DNA of 37,914 nucleotides from the NCBI RefSeq assembly GCF_002155905.1, contig NZ_MUMF01000060.1, forward strand, positions 1 to 37,914. Reading direction: 5' to 3'. This DNA comes from Streptomyces tricolor (GTDB lineage Bacteria > Actinomycetota > Actinomycetes > Streptomycetales > Streptomycetaceae). Below are positions 15,570-24,341 of the stretch, piece after piece (position 1 is the stretch's first letter; each line of letters starts with the position of its first letter). The position numbers were made by a program, and so were the translations under genes. The notes under the pieces are model-generated. The model worked only from the letters and a program-made list of their open reading frames with translations, did no database searches and was not told the origin of the DNA.

Positions 15570-16158
15570 ATGTCTGCTGTGATCACGGCGTCGCAGCCGT
15601 CCTGGATAGCCCCGTTCACCGGGTTGAGCCCTCGCTGTTTCGGCACGTTGGTGGCGCAGTTGCGGCACGAAGGAGCTGACGCGGTCCGCAGAGGTCGGCC
15701 GTGGAGCCTGCCACTGGAGGACCGGGTGCTGCTGGTCACGGCGTACTGGCGCACCAACTTGACGCTGCGACAGCTCGCACCGCTGTTCGGCGTCTCGAAG
15801 TCCGCAGCTGACCGCATCATCAGCCACCTTGGTCCCCTGCTCGCGCTCAAGCCTCGCAGGCGGTTTCGCAAGGACACCGTGCTCATCGTGGACGGAACCC
15901 TGGTTCCCACCCGGTGGCCGAGCGGTCGAAGAACTACCGCTACTCCACCAACCACCAGGTCGTCATCGACGCCGACACCCGGCGCATCGTCGTGGTCGGC
16001 CAGCCGTTGCCCGGCAACCGCAACGACTGCAAGGCGTGGGCACTGTCCGGAGCCAAGGCCGCCGTCGGCCGCACCAGCGTGATCGCCGACGGCGGCTACT
16101 GGGGCACCGGCCTGGTCATCCCGCACCGCGGGGAGCGCGGGCAGAGCGAATTGCCGGG
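15570..16158 (+). pseudogene. IS5-family transposase remnant, frameshifted and truncated
   Basis: The first frame (ATG 15570) gives the transposase N-terminus with DRVLLVTAYWRTNLTLRQLA, FGVSKSAADRIISHL and the first catalytic Asp in TVLIVDGTLVPTR. At about 15912 roughly ten bases are missing. The protein continues in another frame (VAERSKNYRYSTNHQVVIDA, then LPGNRNDCKAW and IADGGYWGTGLVIPHR). It stops at about 16158 where unrelated IS21-type sequence begins, so the third acidic residue is lost. It cannot be active. Confidence 0.88.
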
Positions 16159-16494
16159 GTAGCGGGCGATCGTCTTCGACAGCTGCTTTTCGTCCGCGGC
16201 CTCCACCAGCTCGTTGACCAGCTTGGTGGCCAGCACGTAGCGAACGCGGAAGCCCTGCATGGCGGCCTTCGTGCCCAGGGCGATCAGCAGGTGGGACTTG
16301 CCGGTGCCGGAGTCGCCGATCAGACAGAGCAGCTCACCCTTCTTCACCCATTCGCAGGTCGCGAGCGTGTTGACGGTGGCCGGGTCAACGCTGGGGTTGG
16401 CATCGAAGTCGAACGCCCGCAGGGACTTCTCCCTCGGGAAGGCCGCGGCCCTGATGCGGCGTTCGGAACGGCGCGGTGCCCGGTCGTCGCACTC
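16159..16494 (-). pseudogene. istB: IstB-like (IS21 family) ATPase fragment
   Basis: The central part of an IstB transposition helper is readable: RRSERRIRAAAFPREKSLRA, WVKKGELLCLIGDSGTGKSH (Walker A GDSGTGKS) and TKLVNELVEAADEKQLSKTI. It breaks off at RY, where the Walker B region should follow and IS5-type sequence starts instead. The N-terminal DNA-binding part is also missing. About 112 of the usual about 260 residues remain. It abuts the IS5 remnant, indicating repeated insertion and deletion. Confidence 0.88.
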
Positions 16495-16656
16495 GTTCGG
16501 TACCGCCCGAACAGAACGGGACGGCGAGTCCACCCTTGAAGGCGAATATCAGTACGAGCCTTCACGGCCACGGCGGCTATCGGCGGTACGGGCCAGTCGG
16601 GGCGGTGGCGCCGCCTCCAACGCCTCCATCAGCTGGCCCCATATAGGCACCCACGA

Positions 16657-16697
16657 CAAAGCCCCCGGAATCGAACAATCCGATTCCGGGGGCTTTG
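16657..16697 (-). terminator. Strong terminator, 17-bp perfect arms
   Basis: CAAAGCCCCCGGAATCG (16657-16673) pairs with 16681-16697 across a 7-nt loop. It lies 20 bp past the stop of the LAXTG gene and closes the long minus-strand array. It is symmetrical, so it also shields the IS remnants. Confidence 0.92.
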
Positions 16698-16716
16698 CGG
16701 AGTGAAGCGGGTGAGG

Positions 16717-17742
16717 TCAGCTCGTGGTGGAGCCGTCGTCGGTGGAGTTGTCCGCGCGTCGGCGACGGGCCGCGAAGAGTGCGCCTCCGCCGGCAGCGAT
16801 CAGGGCTCCGGCGCCGCCGATCAGCCACGGGGTGGCGTCGGCGCCGGTGTGGGCCAGGGAGCCTGTCGGTGCCTTCTGCGTGGAGTCGCCAGCCGGGGTC
16901 ACAGCGGCGGTGGACGAAGAGTCGGTATCCGGTGTGCCGGTGCCCGGCGCGGAGGGCGTGGCCCGGCCGGTACCACTGCTCGGCTTGCCCGGGGCGGACG
17001 GGGCGTTGGTGGGCTTGTCCGTCGGCTTATCCGAGGGGTCGGGCTTCGGGTCAGTCGCAGTCTTGGCGTTGGTGACGGTCACGGTCACCGGGGCGCCGGG
17101 GCCCGCGGTGAACGTCTTCGTCGGCTTGTAGAGGTCGTACCCGGCGGGGGCCTTGATCTCCCTAACCCAGAACTGCGTCTTCCGGCTCGTCACCGGCAGT
17201 TCTCCGGAAGCCGTGCCCTTGGCTCCGGTGGTCAGGGTGAGCAGCGTCGAGGTGCCGGTGCCGATGTTCACTGTCGCCCCGGTCAGGAGCTTGCCGGTCT
17301 TGTCGTCCTTGGCCTGCAGGAGAACCTTGGCGGCCTTGAACGGGTCGGTGACCGTCAGCCGTGTGGTCGCGCCCGGGGTGACGATGACGTCCTGGTCGGC
17401 GACGACCTCGTGGAGGGGACTGCCGGACGCCGTCTCCTTGAGCCGGTAGACGCCCGGCGCCAGGTCGGCGAAGGTCAGCTTCCCCTGTGCGTCGGTCGTC
17501 CCGCGTCCGGCTTCTTCGCCGGCGGAGTCGAGCAGCAGGAACGCGGCGCCGGGGAGCGCGTCGCCGGCCGTGTCCTTGGTGGTGATCTCGACACTGCCCG
17601 CGTCCGGAGCCGGTGTCTCGGTGGGGGCGGCGGAGGCCGAGGGGGGCGGTTCGGAGGGCTGAGCACTCGCGGCCGGCGCCCAGGTGAGGGTGCCGGTCAC
17701 CGCGATGGCGACGGCGGCGGATCGGACGAAGCGTGCGTGCAC
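16717..17742 (-). CDS. LAXTG sortase-anchored surface protein with Cna-B/SpaA-type domains
   Basis: A 341-aa protein from GTG 17742 (AAGGAG eleven bases upstream). A signal peptide ends near TWAPAASAQ. Two prealbumin-like beta domains follow: about 55-130 (GSVEITTKDTAGDALPGAAF to GVYRLKETAS) and about 145-215 (ITVTDPF-like start, AKVLLQAKDDKTGKLLTGAT). A Pro/Thr/Ser-rich stalk leads to the sorting signal LAHTG, a hydrophobic helix and RRRR tail. LAXTG is the motif of class E sortases common in actinobacteria. Cna-B domains can form isopeptide-stabilised stalks. An adhesin-like role on the mycelial surface is inferred. Confidence 0.88.
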   Translation of the reverse strand: MHARFVRSAAVAIAVTGTLTWAPAASAQPSEPPPSASAAPTETPAPDAGSVEITTKDTAGDALPGAAFLLLDSAGEEAGRGTTDAQGKLTFADLAPGVYRLKETASGSPLHEVVADQDVIVTPGATTRLTVTDPFKAAKVLLQAKDDKTGKLLTGATVNIGTGTSTLLTLTTGAKGTASGELPVTSRKTQFWVREIKAPAGYDLYKPTKTFTAGPGAPVTVTVTNAKTATDPKPDPSDKPTDKPTNAPSAPGKPSSGTGRATPSAPGTGTPDTDSSSTAAVTPAGDSTQKAPTGSLAHTGADATPWLIGGAGALIAAGGGALFAARRRRADNSTDDGSTTS

Positions 17743-17872
17743 GAGGAGGAGGACTCCTTGGATCAGGTTGCGGGAAAGGTCATCGGGTTCGGCCTGAAAC
17801 CGGGGCGGGAGGCGGCGGGGCAACAGATGTGGAAAAGTGCGGAACACGCCAAGCTGGCGGTGTAGGCGCGGC

Positions 17873-18361
17873 TCATCGGGCACGGGTGCCGCTGCGGGCG
17901 ACCGGCATGGCGGGAGCCGTGTGCGCGGTCCGGCCTGCGGCGCGGCTCGGCTCGGACGCGGTCCAGGCGCCGGGGAACCAGACGGCGGTGTACTGCTCGA
18001 TGGCGTCGCGCAGCCCGGTGGTGACGGCCCCGTCCCACGGGGGTCGGCCGGGGCGGTGGTACTTGTCGAAGGTGCCGTACTGCTTGGTGTTCGGCCGGGT
18101 GTTGGTGGCTTCGTCACGGCGGTGGAAGGTTCCGTGATCCACGAAGCTGAGCGCCACCGCGTCGATCTCGCCGCGTTCCGGGTGGACGATCGCCGCACGC
18201 AACCCGCCGTAGGTGTCCGCGTGGATGGTGCGTGTGAAATCGATCCGCAGCCGCAGCGGTACGCCGGGGACGGGAGCGGCGAAGTAGGTGTTGCCCACGA
18301 CGGTGCTGTCGTGGAAGGGGAGGCACAGCTCCGCGAAGAACTCAGGGGCCTGCAGGGACAA
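17873..18361 (-). CDS. 162-aa hypothetical protein
   Basis: Starts at TTG 18361 with GGAGA five bases upstream. The sequence (APEFFAELCLPFHDSTVVGN, LRLRIDFTRTIHADTYGGLR, IDAVALSFVDHGTF) is beta-rich. It contains NTKQYGTFDKYHRPGRPPWD and ends in an Arg-rich disordered tail. It matches no domain I know. It lies between the DUF317 gene and the LAXTG gene on the same strand, so it probably belongs to the same transcript. Confidence 0.65.
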   Translation of the reverse strand: MSLQAPEFFAELCLPFHDSTVVGNTYFAAPVPGVPLRLRIDFTRTIHADTYGGLRAAIVHPERGEIDAVALSFVDHGTFHRRDEATNTRPNTKQYGTFDKYHRPGRPPWDGAVTTGLRDAIEQYTAVWFPGAWTASEPSRAAGRTAHTAPAMPVARSGTRAR

Positions 18362-18390
18362 GGGGGTCTCCGGTAGGGGGCGGGCTGGTC

Positions 18391-19251
18391 CTACCGGCGT
18401 GGACCGGGCAGGGCCGGTCGGCTGGTGGTGCTCCAGCGCGGGACGCTGGCCGCGGGGAGCGCGGCCGGGCGGCGGGACGCGACGGACCGCTGCACGTCGA
18501 GCGGGGTGGGGGTCGGCGGTCCTGGCGGAAGGATCGGGGTGAGCTCGGCCATGCCCTTGATGTAGCTGAAGGTCTCCTCGCGCCACCGGGGCAGCGGCGC
18601 CGGATCGGCGACGCACTCAGTGACGGCGGTGAGCAGGGTGACGGGGGTGTCGGTGCTGGCCGTGGCGTACCAGACGGGCCGGTCGATGGACTTGCCCGCC
18701 CACAGCTGCCAGCGGGCGTCCCGCGTTGTCAGTTCGGCTTCCGGATCGAGGTCGCCGGTGGTGAACTCCAGGCCGGCGTGTCCGTCCGGGGCCTGGACCG
18801 CGAAGACGCCCCAGCGCGGACGGTCGATCTCCCAGCCCTGTTTCAGGAGCGGGACGACGGCGAGGAAGGGGTCGTGCTCGTCGGTCCCGGAGACCGGCCG
18901 GGCGAGGTAGGTGTCCGGACCCTGCTCGTACGCCGTGGCGAGGACGGTGGTGAACGCTTGGACGAACTCGGTGGGGACGCGATCGTTGAAACAGACGCCC
19001 CACGCTGGCGGGCCGAACGAGTCCTTGTAGGCGTTGATACGCCACAGCCCGTCGTCCTCGCCCTCGGGCAGGTAACCCAGGCGAACGCGCCGGTCGGGAG
19101 CGCTCAGGTACACGTTGGAGTCCTCGTCGTACCGGAGGTCCCAGCCGAGGTCGAGCAGCGGGGCGAGGGCGGGGTCGCCGGTTCCGGTGGTGGAGGCGAG
19201 ATGGCGCGGGGAGATGTAGACGTCGCCGTCTATCTCGTTGGTGTCGGGCAC
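18391..19251 (-). CDS. DUF317-domain protein, two copies
   Basis: A 286-aa protein from GTG 19251 (AGGACT upstream). The first DUF317 unit is about 10-110 (VYISPRHLASTTGTGDPALA, LLDLGWDLRYDEDSNVYLSA, WGVCFNDRVPTEFVQAF). The second is about 115-215 (YLARPVSGTDEHDPFLAVVP, LLKQGWEIDRPRWGVFAV, WYATASTDTPVTLL). A proline/arginine-rich tail follows. Compared with the 12817-13635 gene, the same W-rich strand order is visible, so the two are paralogues on one element. Function unknown. Confidence 0.82.
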   Translation of the reverse strand: MPDTNEIDGDVYISPRHLASTTGTGDPALAPLLDLGWDLRYDEDSNVYLSAPDRRVRLGYLPEGEDDGLWRINAYKDSFGPPAWGVCFNDRVPTEFVQAFTTVLATAYEQGPDTYLARPVSGTDEHDPFLAVVPLLKQGWEIDRPRWGVFAVQAPDGHAGLEFTTGDLDPEAELTTRDARWQLWAGKSIDRPVWYATASTDTPVTLLTAVTECVADPAPLPRWREETFSYIKGMAELTPILPPGPPTPTPLDVQRSVASRRPAALPAASVPRWSTTSRPALPGPRR

Positions 19252-19297
19252 GAAAGTCCTGGTGGTCGGGGCGGTAGTCGGTGGCGCTGCATGCGTG

Positions 19298-19951
19298 TCA
19301 AACGCAGAGGTCGTTGACCGGGGCGGGCAGCAACTGCGCTTCCAGATCTGCGGGTTGGCCGGTGTAGTGCAGGGTGCGCAGGCCCAGCTCGGCGGCGGCC
19401 TGGCAGTTGTCTTCGCGGTCGTCGACGAACAGCACACGTGCTGGGTCGGCGATGCCGGTGGCGGCCAGGGCGTGTTTGTACGTGGCCGGGTCGGGCTTGC
19501 ACAGGCCCATGCGGGCGGAGTACAGGGCGTCGTCCATCAGCTCGCGCCGCCAGTCGGTGGCGTCCAGGACGTTGCTGAGGTGGGCCGGGGCGTTGGAGAG
19601 CAGCACCATCGTCAGCCCCGCGGCCCGGGCGCGGTACAGGATGTCGAGGACGCGCGGGTCGGTGCGGGTCCACATGGCGGTGTCGGCATCGCGCAGGGTG
19701 CGCAGCCATCGCGGGCCGGGGTGGTGTCCGAGCACCTTGGCCCAGTAGGCCAGATCGCTGAGTTCCCCTGCGTCGTACGCGTTGCGGGGAGCCCAGAAGG
19801 CGTCCTGGAACGAGGGGAGATGTCGGCCGGGCCACTCGGCGAGGTCGGCGAGACGGGTCCACATGGCAGGCGTGGGTTGCAGGCCCGGAACCCCGTTGTA
19901 GTCGAGGATCAGGGCGTCCACGCCAGTCGGGGAGGCGGAGGAGCGGGTCAA
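19298..19951 (-). CDS. HAD-superfamily hydrolase
   Basis: A 217-aa protein from TTG 19951, overlapping the MFS stop (TTGA). HAD motifs are in order: motif I LILDYNGV (nucleophile D17), motif II LLSNAP, motif III lysine in CKPDPATYKHAL, and motif IV LFVDDREDN. Motif I has Asn where phosphatases usually have the second Asp (DxN), as in several YihX-like members. A phosphatase acting on a small metabolite is likely; the substrate is unknown. Coupling to the exporter and ATP-grasp genes suggests a tailoring step in the same pathway. Confidence 0.85.
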   Translation of the reverse strand: MTRSSASPTGVDALILDYNGVPGLQPTPAMWTRLADLAEWPGRHLPSFQDAFWAPRNAYDAGELSDLAYWAKVLGHHPGPRWLRTLRDADTAMWTRTDPRVLDILYRARAAGLTMVLLSNAPAHLSNVLDATDWRRELMDDALYSARMGLCKPDPATYKHALAATGIADPARVLFVDDREDNCQAAAELGLRTLHYTGQPADLEAQLLPAPVNDLCV

Positions 19952-21111
19952 GGGGTCGTCTTCTCCAGGGCTTTGGGTGCGAACACGGCGACGCTTGCGG
20001 CGAGGAGGGCGGGCAGCAGCAGCGCGTGCGGCAGTGCGGTGACGGTGGCGAGAGCGCCGATGAGGGCGGGGCCCGTGAGCAGGCCGACGTAACCGGTGAC
20101 CGCGACGGTGGCGACCGCGCGGGGTCCGCCAGCGCCGGCGGCGGTTATCAGGCTGGGGATGGTGACGGACAGGCCCAGGCCGAAGGCCGTCCAGCCGAGG
20201 AGGGCGAAGGCGATGGTGGAGCCGGCCAGTCCGGTGGCGAGGCCGAGCGCGGCCAAAGCGGCGCCGACGCGCACGACGGCGTCCGCGCCGAAGCGGGCGG
20301 TGAGCCGGTCCCCGGCGAGACGGCCTGCGGCCATGGCGGCGCTGTAGAAGCCGTACGCCGCGGCACTGGTCGCGGCCGACGCGCCGAGGTCATGCAGGTG
20401 GACAGACGCCCAGTCGGCAGCGGTTCCTTCGCCCAGCAGCGTGGCAGCAGCAAGCGCACCCAGCAGCCACAATCGGCGCCGGGACAACCCCCTCTGCTCG
20501 CCCGAGCCCAGTGCAGCACCGTGGTGGACGGACTCGAGCGCAGGGCTGGCGACGGTGCGGGTGAGCCGCGTGGTCGCGCCTGCCGCCGCAGCGGCGCAAG
20601 CTGCCACCGCGGCAAACAGAACGGTGTGTGAGGTGTGAGCGGTGGCCGCGGCCAGCGCGGCACCGAGGAGGGCGCCGAGGCTGTAACTCGCGTGCAGTCG
20701 GCCCATGATGGGCCGGCCGTGGGCGTTCTGGCAGCGGACCGCCGCGGAATTGGCGGCGACATCAAGGACGCCATGCGCGACGCCGAAGACGAACGCAGCC
20801 GCCAGGAGGCTCTCCAAACTGCGGCAGGCCCCGAGGACGGCAAGACAGGCGACGAGGGCAATGGCACCGCAGGTCAGCAGCACGGGCAGACGGGCCGGGC
20901 GGGCGAGGCGTCCGCCCGCCTGGAGCCCGGCGACCATGCCGAGGGCGGCGGACAGCAGGACCAGGGCAAGCCCGGCGGTACTCACTTCGGCGGCGTTCTG
21001 AACGGCGGGCATACGCGCGCCCCAGACGGCCATCACCACACCCAGTCCGGCGAAGTACCCAGTCAGCAGGCGGCGGCTACACATCAGCTCGGGCGCTGCG
21101 GTCTGCCTCAC
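19948..21111 (-). CDS. MFS exporter
   Basis: A 387-aa protein with about 12 hydrophobic helices. It starts at GTG 21111, overlapping the ATP-grasp stop (GTGA), with GGGGAG eight bases upstream; ATG 21084 is a weaker alternative. Segments such as LLTGYFAGLGVVMAVWGARM, LVLLSAALGMVAGLQAGGRL and AHGVLDVAANSAAVRC fit the drug-efflux/FucP-like MFS branch. It sits between the ATP-grasp ligase and the HAD hydrolase, and probably exports the pathway product or confers self-resistance. Confidence 0.87.
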   Translation of the reverse strand: MRQTAAPELMCSRRLLTGYFAGLGVVMAVWGARMPAVQNAAEVSTAGLALVLLSAALGMVAGLQAGGRLARPARLPVLLTCGAIALVACLAVLGACRSLESLLAAAFVFGVAHGVLDVAANSAAVRCQNAHGRPIMGRLHASYSLGALLGAALAAATAHTSHTVLFAAVAACAAAAAGATTRLTRTVASPALESVHHGAALGSGEQRGLSRRRLWLLGALAAATLLGEGTAADWASVHLHDLGASAATSAAAYGFYSAAMAAGRLAGDRLTARFGADAVVRVGAALAALGLATGLAGSTIAFALLGWTAFGLGLSVTIPSLITAAGAGGPRAVATVAVTGYVGLLTGPALIGALATVTALPHALLLPALLAASVAVFAPKALEKTTP

Positions 21112-22361
21112 GCGGCGTGCTCCCCGGTGGTCAGGGCCGCCGGCGGGACCGGGGCAACCTGGACGTCGAGGTTGCGGTACACCTCCTGGGCGCGGGCTTC
21201 GGCGACGGCGGCGGTCAGTCCGGTGGTGATCAGGAAGCCGATACGGGCGCTGTACAGATCGCCGCCGTCCTGTGGCAGCACGAGCGGGTCGCCGGCCTGT
21301 CGCTGGAAGCGCACGCGTTCCACTCCCCCGGTGGGCTTCGTGACACGGCGGGCGGTGAGGGTGCCGGAGTAGGCGGGGTAGATGAAGCGGATCGCCGCGG
21401 TCTGGTGGCGGGTGGGCGTCAGGTCGGGGGTACGTCCGCAGGCGATGTCTGCGGCGGCCCGGGCGAGGTCGACGCCGGTGGCCAGGTGGACGAGGTGGCC
21501 GATCATGTCGCCGCCCAGGCGTGCGTTGACCTCGATCAGCCGGGGCCGGCCGCCGACCAGGCGTATCTCGACGTGCTGCACGCCGTCGGTGATTCCCAGG
21601 GCCTTGATGGCAGCAGCGGCGGTCGGTGCGACCTTTGCGAGGAGCGGATCGGTGGCGTCGACGGTGTGGCCGGTCTCGTCGAAGTAGGGTGCGGGGCCTA
21701 GGCGCTTGCGGGTCACGGCGACGGCCGTGGTGGTGCCGCGGTGGGTGACGCATTCGACGGAGACTTCGGGGCCGTCGAGGTACTCCTCGACCAGGACGCC
21801 GCTGTCCTCGCGGCTGCGGCTTGCGCCGACAGAGGCGAACTCGAAGGCCGTGGGCAGCTCTTCGGGCCGGTCGATGCGGATCACGCCGATGCTGCCGGCC
21901 GCTGCGGCGGGCTTGAGGACGGCGGGGAAGCCGAGGGTCCTCGTCGCCAGTTCGGCCTCCCGCAGGGTCCGCGCCTTCATAGAGGCGGCCGACGGCACTC
22001 CGTGACGGGCGAACAGAGTCCGGGCGGTGGCCTTGTTGCGGCAGGCCCGCATCACCTCGACGGAGTTCGCGGCCAGACCGAGCGCGCGAGCGAGGCGGGC
22101 GGTGGAGATGAGGCGCCATTCGTCCCAGGTGACAACGCCGGCAAGGTCGTGTCGGTCCGCCAGAGCCCGACCGGCGGAGAGCAGCGCAGTGGTGTCGTTC
22201 AGATCGGCTACGGCGTGGTCGATGATGTACGGCTTCTCCCACGACGGCTCGGCGCCGGTCAGCAGGACGATGTCGTATGCGGCGGCCACCTGCTCAAGGC
22301 AGTAGCCGCGATCCGCCTCATCGCCCGGAGAGACGACGAGTACGAGGGGGCGAGCGGACAA
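21108..22361 (-). CDS. ATP-grasp carboxylate-amine ligase
   Basis: A 417-aa protein from TTG 22361. ATP-grasp features: pre-ATP-grasp N-terminus (LVLVVSPGDEADRGYCLEQV), ATP-binding lysine and loop FPAVLKPAAAAGSIGV (K150), EEYLDGPEVSVE (192-203) and the metal-binding EIRLVGG...LIEVNARLGGD (276-285). The family joins a carboxylate to an amine via an acyl-phosphate; this branch includes L-amino-acid ligases and carnosine-synthase-like enzymes. Neighbours are a 47-aa peptide gene, two MFS exporters and a HAD hydrolase, so a dipeptide or peptide-derived product is plausible. The substrate is not deducible here. Confidence 0.88.
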   Translation of the reverse strand: MSARPLVLVVSPGDEADRGYCLEQVAAAYDIVLLTGAEPSWEKPYIIDHAVADLNDTTALLSAGRALADRHDLAGVVTWDEWRLISTARLARALGLAANSVEVMRACRNKATARTLFARHGVPSAASMKARTLREAELATRTLGFPAVLKPAAAAGSIGVIRIDRPEELPTAFEFASVGASRSREDSGVLVEEYLDGPEVSVECVTHRGTTTAVAVTRKRLGPAPYFDETGHTVDATDPLLAKVAPTAAAAIKALGITDGVQHVEIRLVGGRPRLIEVNARLGGDMIGHLVHLATGVDLARAAADIACGRTPDLTPTRHQTAAIRFIYPAYSGTLTARRVTKPTGGVERVRFQRQAGDPLVLPQDGGDLYSARIGFLITTGLTAAVAEARAQEVYRNLDVQVAPVPPAALTTGEHAA

Positions 22362-22415
22362 GAAGGGGTTCTCCGAGTCGGTAGGCGGCAGGACGAGGGA
22401 AGAGAGACCGGCGTC

Positions 22416-22559
22416 TCAGGCGGCTCGGCGGCGGCGCAGCTCGAACACGCCGGCCCAGTGGGGGTGGTCGTCGATCAGGCGGCGGGCGTAGAGGGCGGTG
22501 AACTGCTCGGTGATGGTGCGACCGCTCGCGCGGTTCGTCCCGAGGATGGTGGTGGGCAT
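22416..22559 (-). CDS. 47-aa peptide gene between exporter and ATP-grasp
   Basis: ATG 22559 follows GGAGAACCTC, a good Shine-Dalgarno. The product begins MPTTILGTNRASGRTITEQF and ends HWAGVFELRRRRAA. The first half is polar with Thr/Arg, then a helical segment ALYARRLIDDHPHW, then a basic end. Codons have the GC-rich third position of the neighbours. No family is recognised. Its place between an exporter and an ATP-grasp ligase makes a peptide substrate (RiPP-type precursor or amide-bond acceptor) one possibility. A small regulatory or structural protein is the alternative. Confidence 0.65.
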   Translation of the reverse strand: MPTTILGTNRASGRTITEQFTALYARRLIDDHPHWAGVFELRRRRAA

Positions 22560-22590
22560 GAGGTTCTCCACAGGCTGGGACGCGACAGCG

Positions 22591-23826
22591 TCAGATGCGC
22601 AGGGCGGGATCGGTGCGCAGGCGGGCGAAGGCGCACAACAGGCCGATGGCCTGCAGGCCGGCGCAGACGGTCATTGCGTGGCCCAGCGCGCCGGGCGGGG
22701 TGAGCGCGGTGAGTACGCCGGCGACGGGGAAGGGCAGCAGGAGGATGAGGATGGTCGCCGACAGGGTGCTGCCGAACCGGTCCGGGGGGATCAGGCGGGA
22801 GCGCAGGGTGCGCAGGACGACCGTCATGCCGCCTTCGGCCGCCATGAGGACCGCGACCAGGACCAGGTAGGACAGGTAGTCGGGGGCCTGAGCGGCGGCT
22901 AGGCAGGCGAGCGAGGCGAGGGCGGCGCAGGCGGCGCCGACCGGCCACAGGCCCAGGCGGTCGAGCGCGAACCGGCAGAGCGTGACGCTGACGAGCGTCG
23001 CGCCAGCGGCGGCGGACCAGACCAGGCCGACGGCAGTGGTGGACTGCCCGAAGTGCTTGACAACGATCACCGGGCCGGCCGCTTGGAGAAGCCCGATGGC
23101 CAGGTTGGACAGGGTCAGCCCGGTCACGAGCCAGCCGAGCGGGGGAAGAGAGCGGATGGTGCGCCACCCGGTGAGGAGTCCCGCACCGGATTGCCCCTTC
23201 GGCGCGCGGGCCGGGGCGACGGGTGAGGGGGGTGTGCGTAGGGCGAGCAGCGCGGCGAGAAGCGAGAGCACGGTGATCACCGCGAGCATCGGCGGCGGAC
23301 CGGCGATCAGGAGTATCCCTGCGAGGGCTGGGCCGGCCAGGGTCGCGGTCTGGTCGATGCCGAGCAGGACGGCCTGGACGCGATGGGCCCGATTTCCTGC
23401 TCGGCGGCTGGCGGCGGCGCCCGCCGTCTCGGCCGCGATGTAACTGAACTCCGTGAGCACGCCGGTCGTGGCGGCAAGCACCATCACCGTTGCGCTCGCC
23501 ACGGTGCCGGACGGGTGGAGGTGGAGCAGGACCGCGCCTGTGGCGAGGGCCAGCGCGCGTCCCAGAGAGGCGAGGTGGAAGACGACGGCCGCCCCGCGCC
23601 GGTCGACGATCGATCCGGCCCATCCGAAGGCCGCCAGCCTCGGGATCCATTCCAGGGCGAACGCGGCGCCCGTCAGCGCGGCGGAGCGCGTGGTGGCGAG
23701 GACCAACAGCGGAATGCCGTAGGTGGACATCGCGAACGCGAGAGCGTCCGCCGTGCGCGGCAGGTAGATGCTGCGCATCAGCCCGGCGGCGTGGCGGGCA
23801 TGCCGGGGTGCAACTGCTGCGCTCAC
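22591..23826 (-). CDS. MFS exporter
   Basis: A 411-aa protein from GTG 23826, overlapping the upstream regulator's stop. About 12 membrane helices are visible. SIYLPRTADALAFAMSTYGI, GSIVDRRGAAVVFHLASLGR (the motif A-like loop between helices 2 and 3) and LIPPDRFGSTLSATILILLL are typical of the MFS macrolide-efflux-like branch. It precedes the 47-aa peptide and ATP-grasp genes. Two different exporters in one cassette suggests product efflux plus resistance. Confidence 0.87.
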   Translation of the reverse strand: MSAAVAPRHARHAAGLMRSIYLPRTADALAFAMSTYGIPLLVLATTRSAALTGAAFALEWIPRLAAFGWAGSIVDRRGAAVVFHLASLGRALALATGAVLLHLHPSGTVASATVMVLAATTGVLTEFSYIAAETAGAAASRRAGNRAHRVQAVLLGIDQTATLAGPALAGILLIAGPPPMLAVITVLSLLAALLALRTPPSPVAPARAPKGQSGAGLLTGWRTIRSLPPLGWLVTGLTLSNLAIGLLQAAGPVIVVKHFGQSTTAVGLVWSAAAGATLVSVTLCRFALDRLGLWPVGAACAALASLACLAAAQAPDYLSYLVLVAVLMAAEGGMTVVLRTLRSRLIPPDRFGSTLSATILILLLPFPVAGVLTALTPPGALGHAMTVCAGLQAIGLLCAFARLRTDPALRI

Positions 23827-24341
23827 GCGACCGGCTCGGGCTCGGACACCCGGGTGACCTGGGGGTTGCCGGACAGCCACTGGATCAGGAGAGCGCAAGG
23901 ACGGGCAAGGTCCGCCTCGGCCTCGTCGCTGGGCAGCCGCGCGGCGGACGGCCGCGGGAGGCCGTCGGCGCGCTCGGCCGCGAGCGAGGGCGCCAGGAGG
24001 TCGAGGACGTGGCGGATGCGACTGCTGAACTCGCAGACCGGTCCCGGGTAGGCGTGGCGTCGGCCCCAGCGCGCAGCCGCGTCGTACAGGTCGGCCAACT
24101 CCGAGCCCGACTCGGTGAGTTCAAGTCCGGCGCCGGGTGCGGTCCGGACGAGACCGTGGGCGCGGGCCGCTTCAGCAGCGCGGCGCAGTTGGTCCGAGGA
24201 GAGGTCGGGGAGGGTGGCGGCCAGTCGGCGTGGCGGTATCGCCCCGTTGTCGTCGATCTCGGTGACCAGGCGGATCAAGGAGCGCGACGCCAGCAGCTCG
24301 ACCGCGTTGCGTACTTCGGCAGGGGTGAAGAGGGTGGTCAT
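23823..24341 (-). CDS. Winged-helix regulator
   Basis: A 172-aa protein from ATG 24341, overlapping the tandem-HxlR gene's stop (ATGA), with GGAGG nine bases upstream. Residues about 8-80 (EVRNAVELLASRSLIRLVTE, RRLAATLPDLSSDQLRRAAE, GLVRTAPGAGLELTESG) form a winged helix with HxlR/MarR-like order. The C-terminal helical part (EFSSRIRHVLDLLAPSL) may be a dimer or ligand region. It is coupled with the next exporter gene and probably controls the cassette. Confidence 0.75.
   Translation of the reverse strand: MTTLFTPAEVRNAVELLASRSLIRLVTEIDDNGAIPPRRLAATLPDLSSDQLRRAAEAARAHGLVRTAPGAGLELTESGSELADLYDAAARWGRRHAYPGPVCEFSSRIRHVLDLLAPSLAAERADGLPRPSAARLPSDEAEADLARPCALLIQWLSGNPQVTRVSEPEPVA

Noticed and set aside
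17743..18198. N-terminal extension of the LAXTG protein
   Set aside because: The signal peptide begins right after GTG 17742, which has a ribosome site; the extension overlaps the end of the preceding gene.
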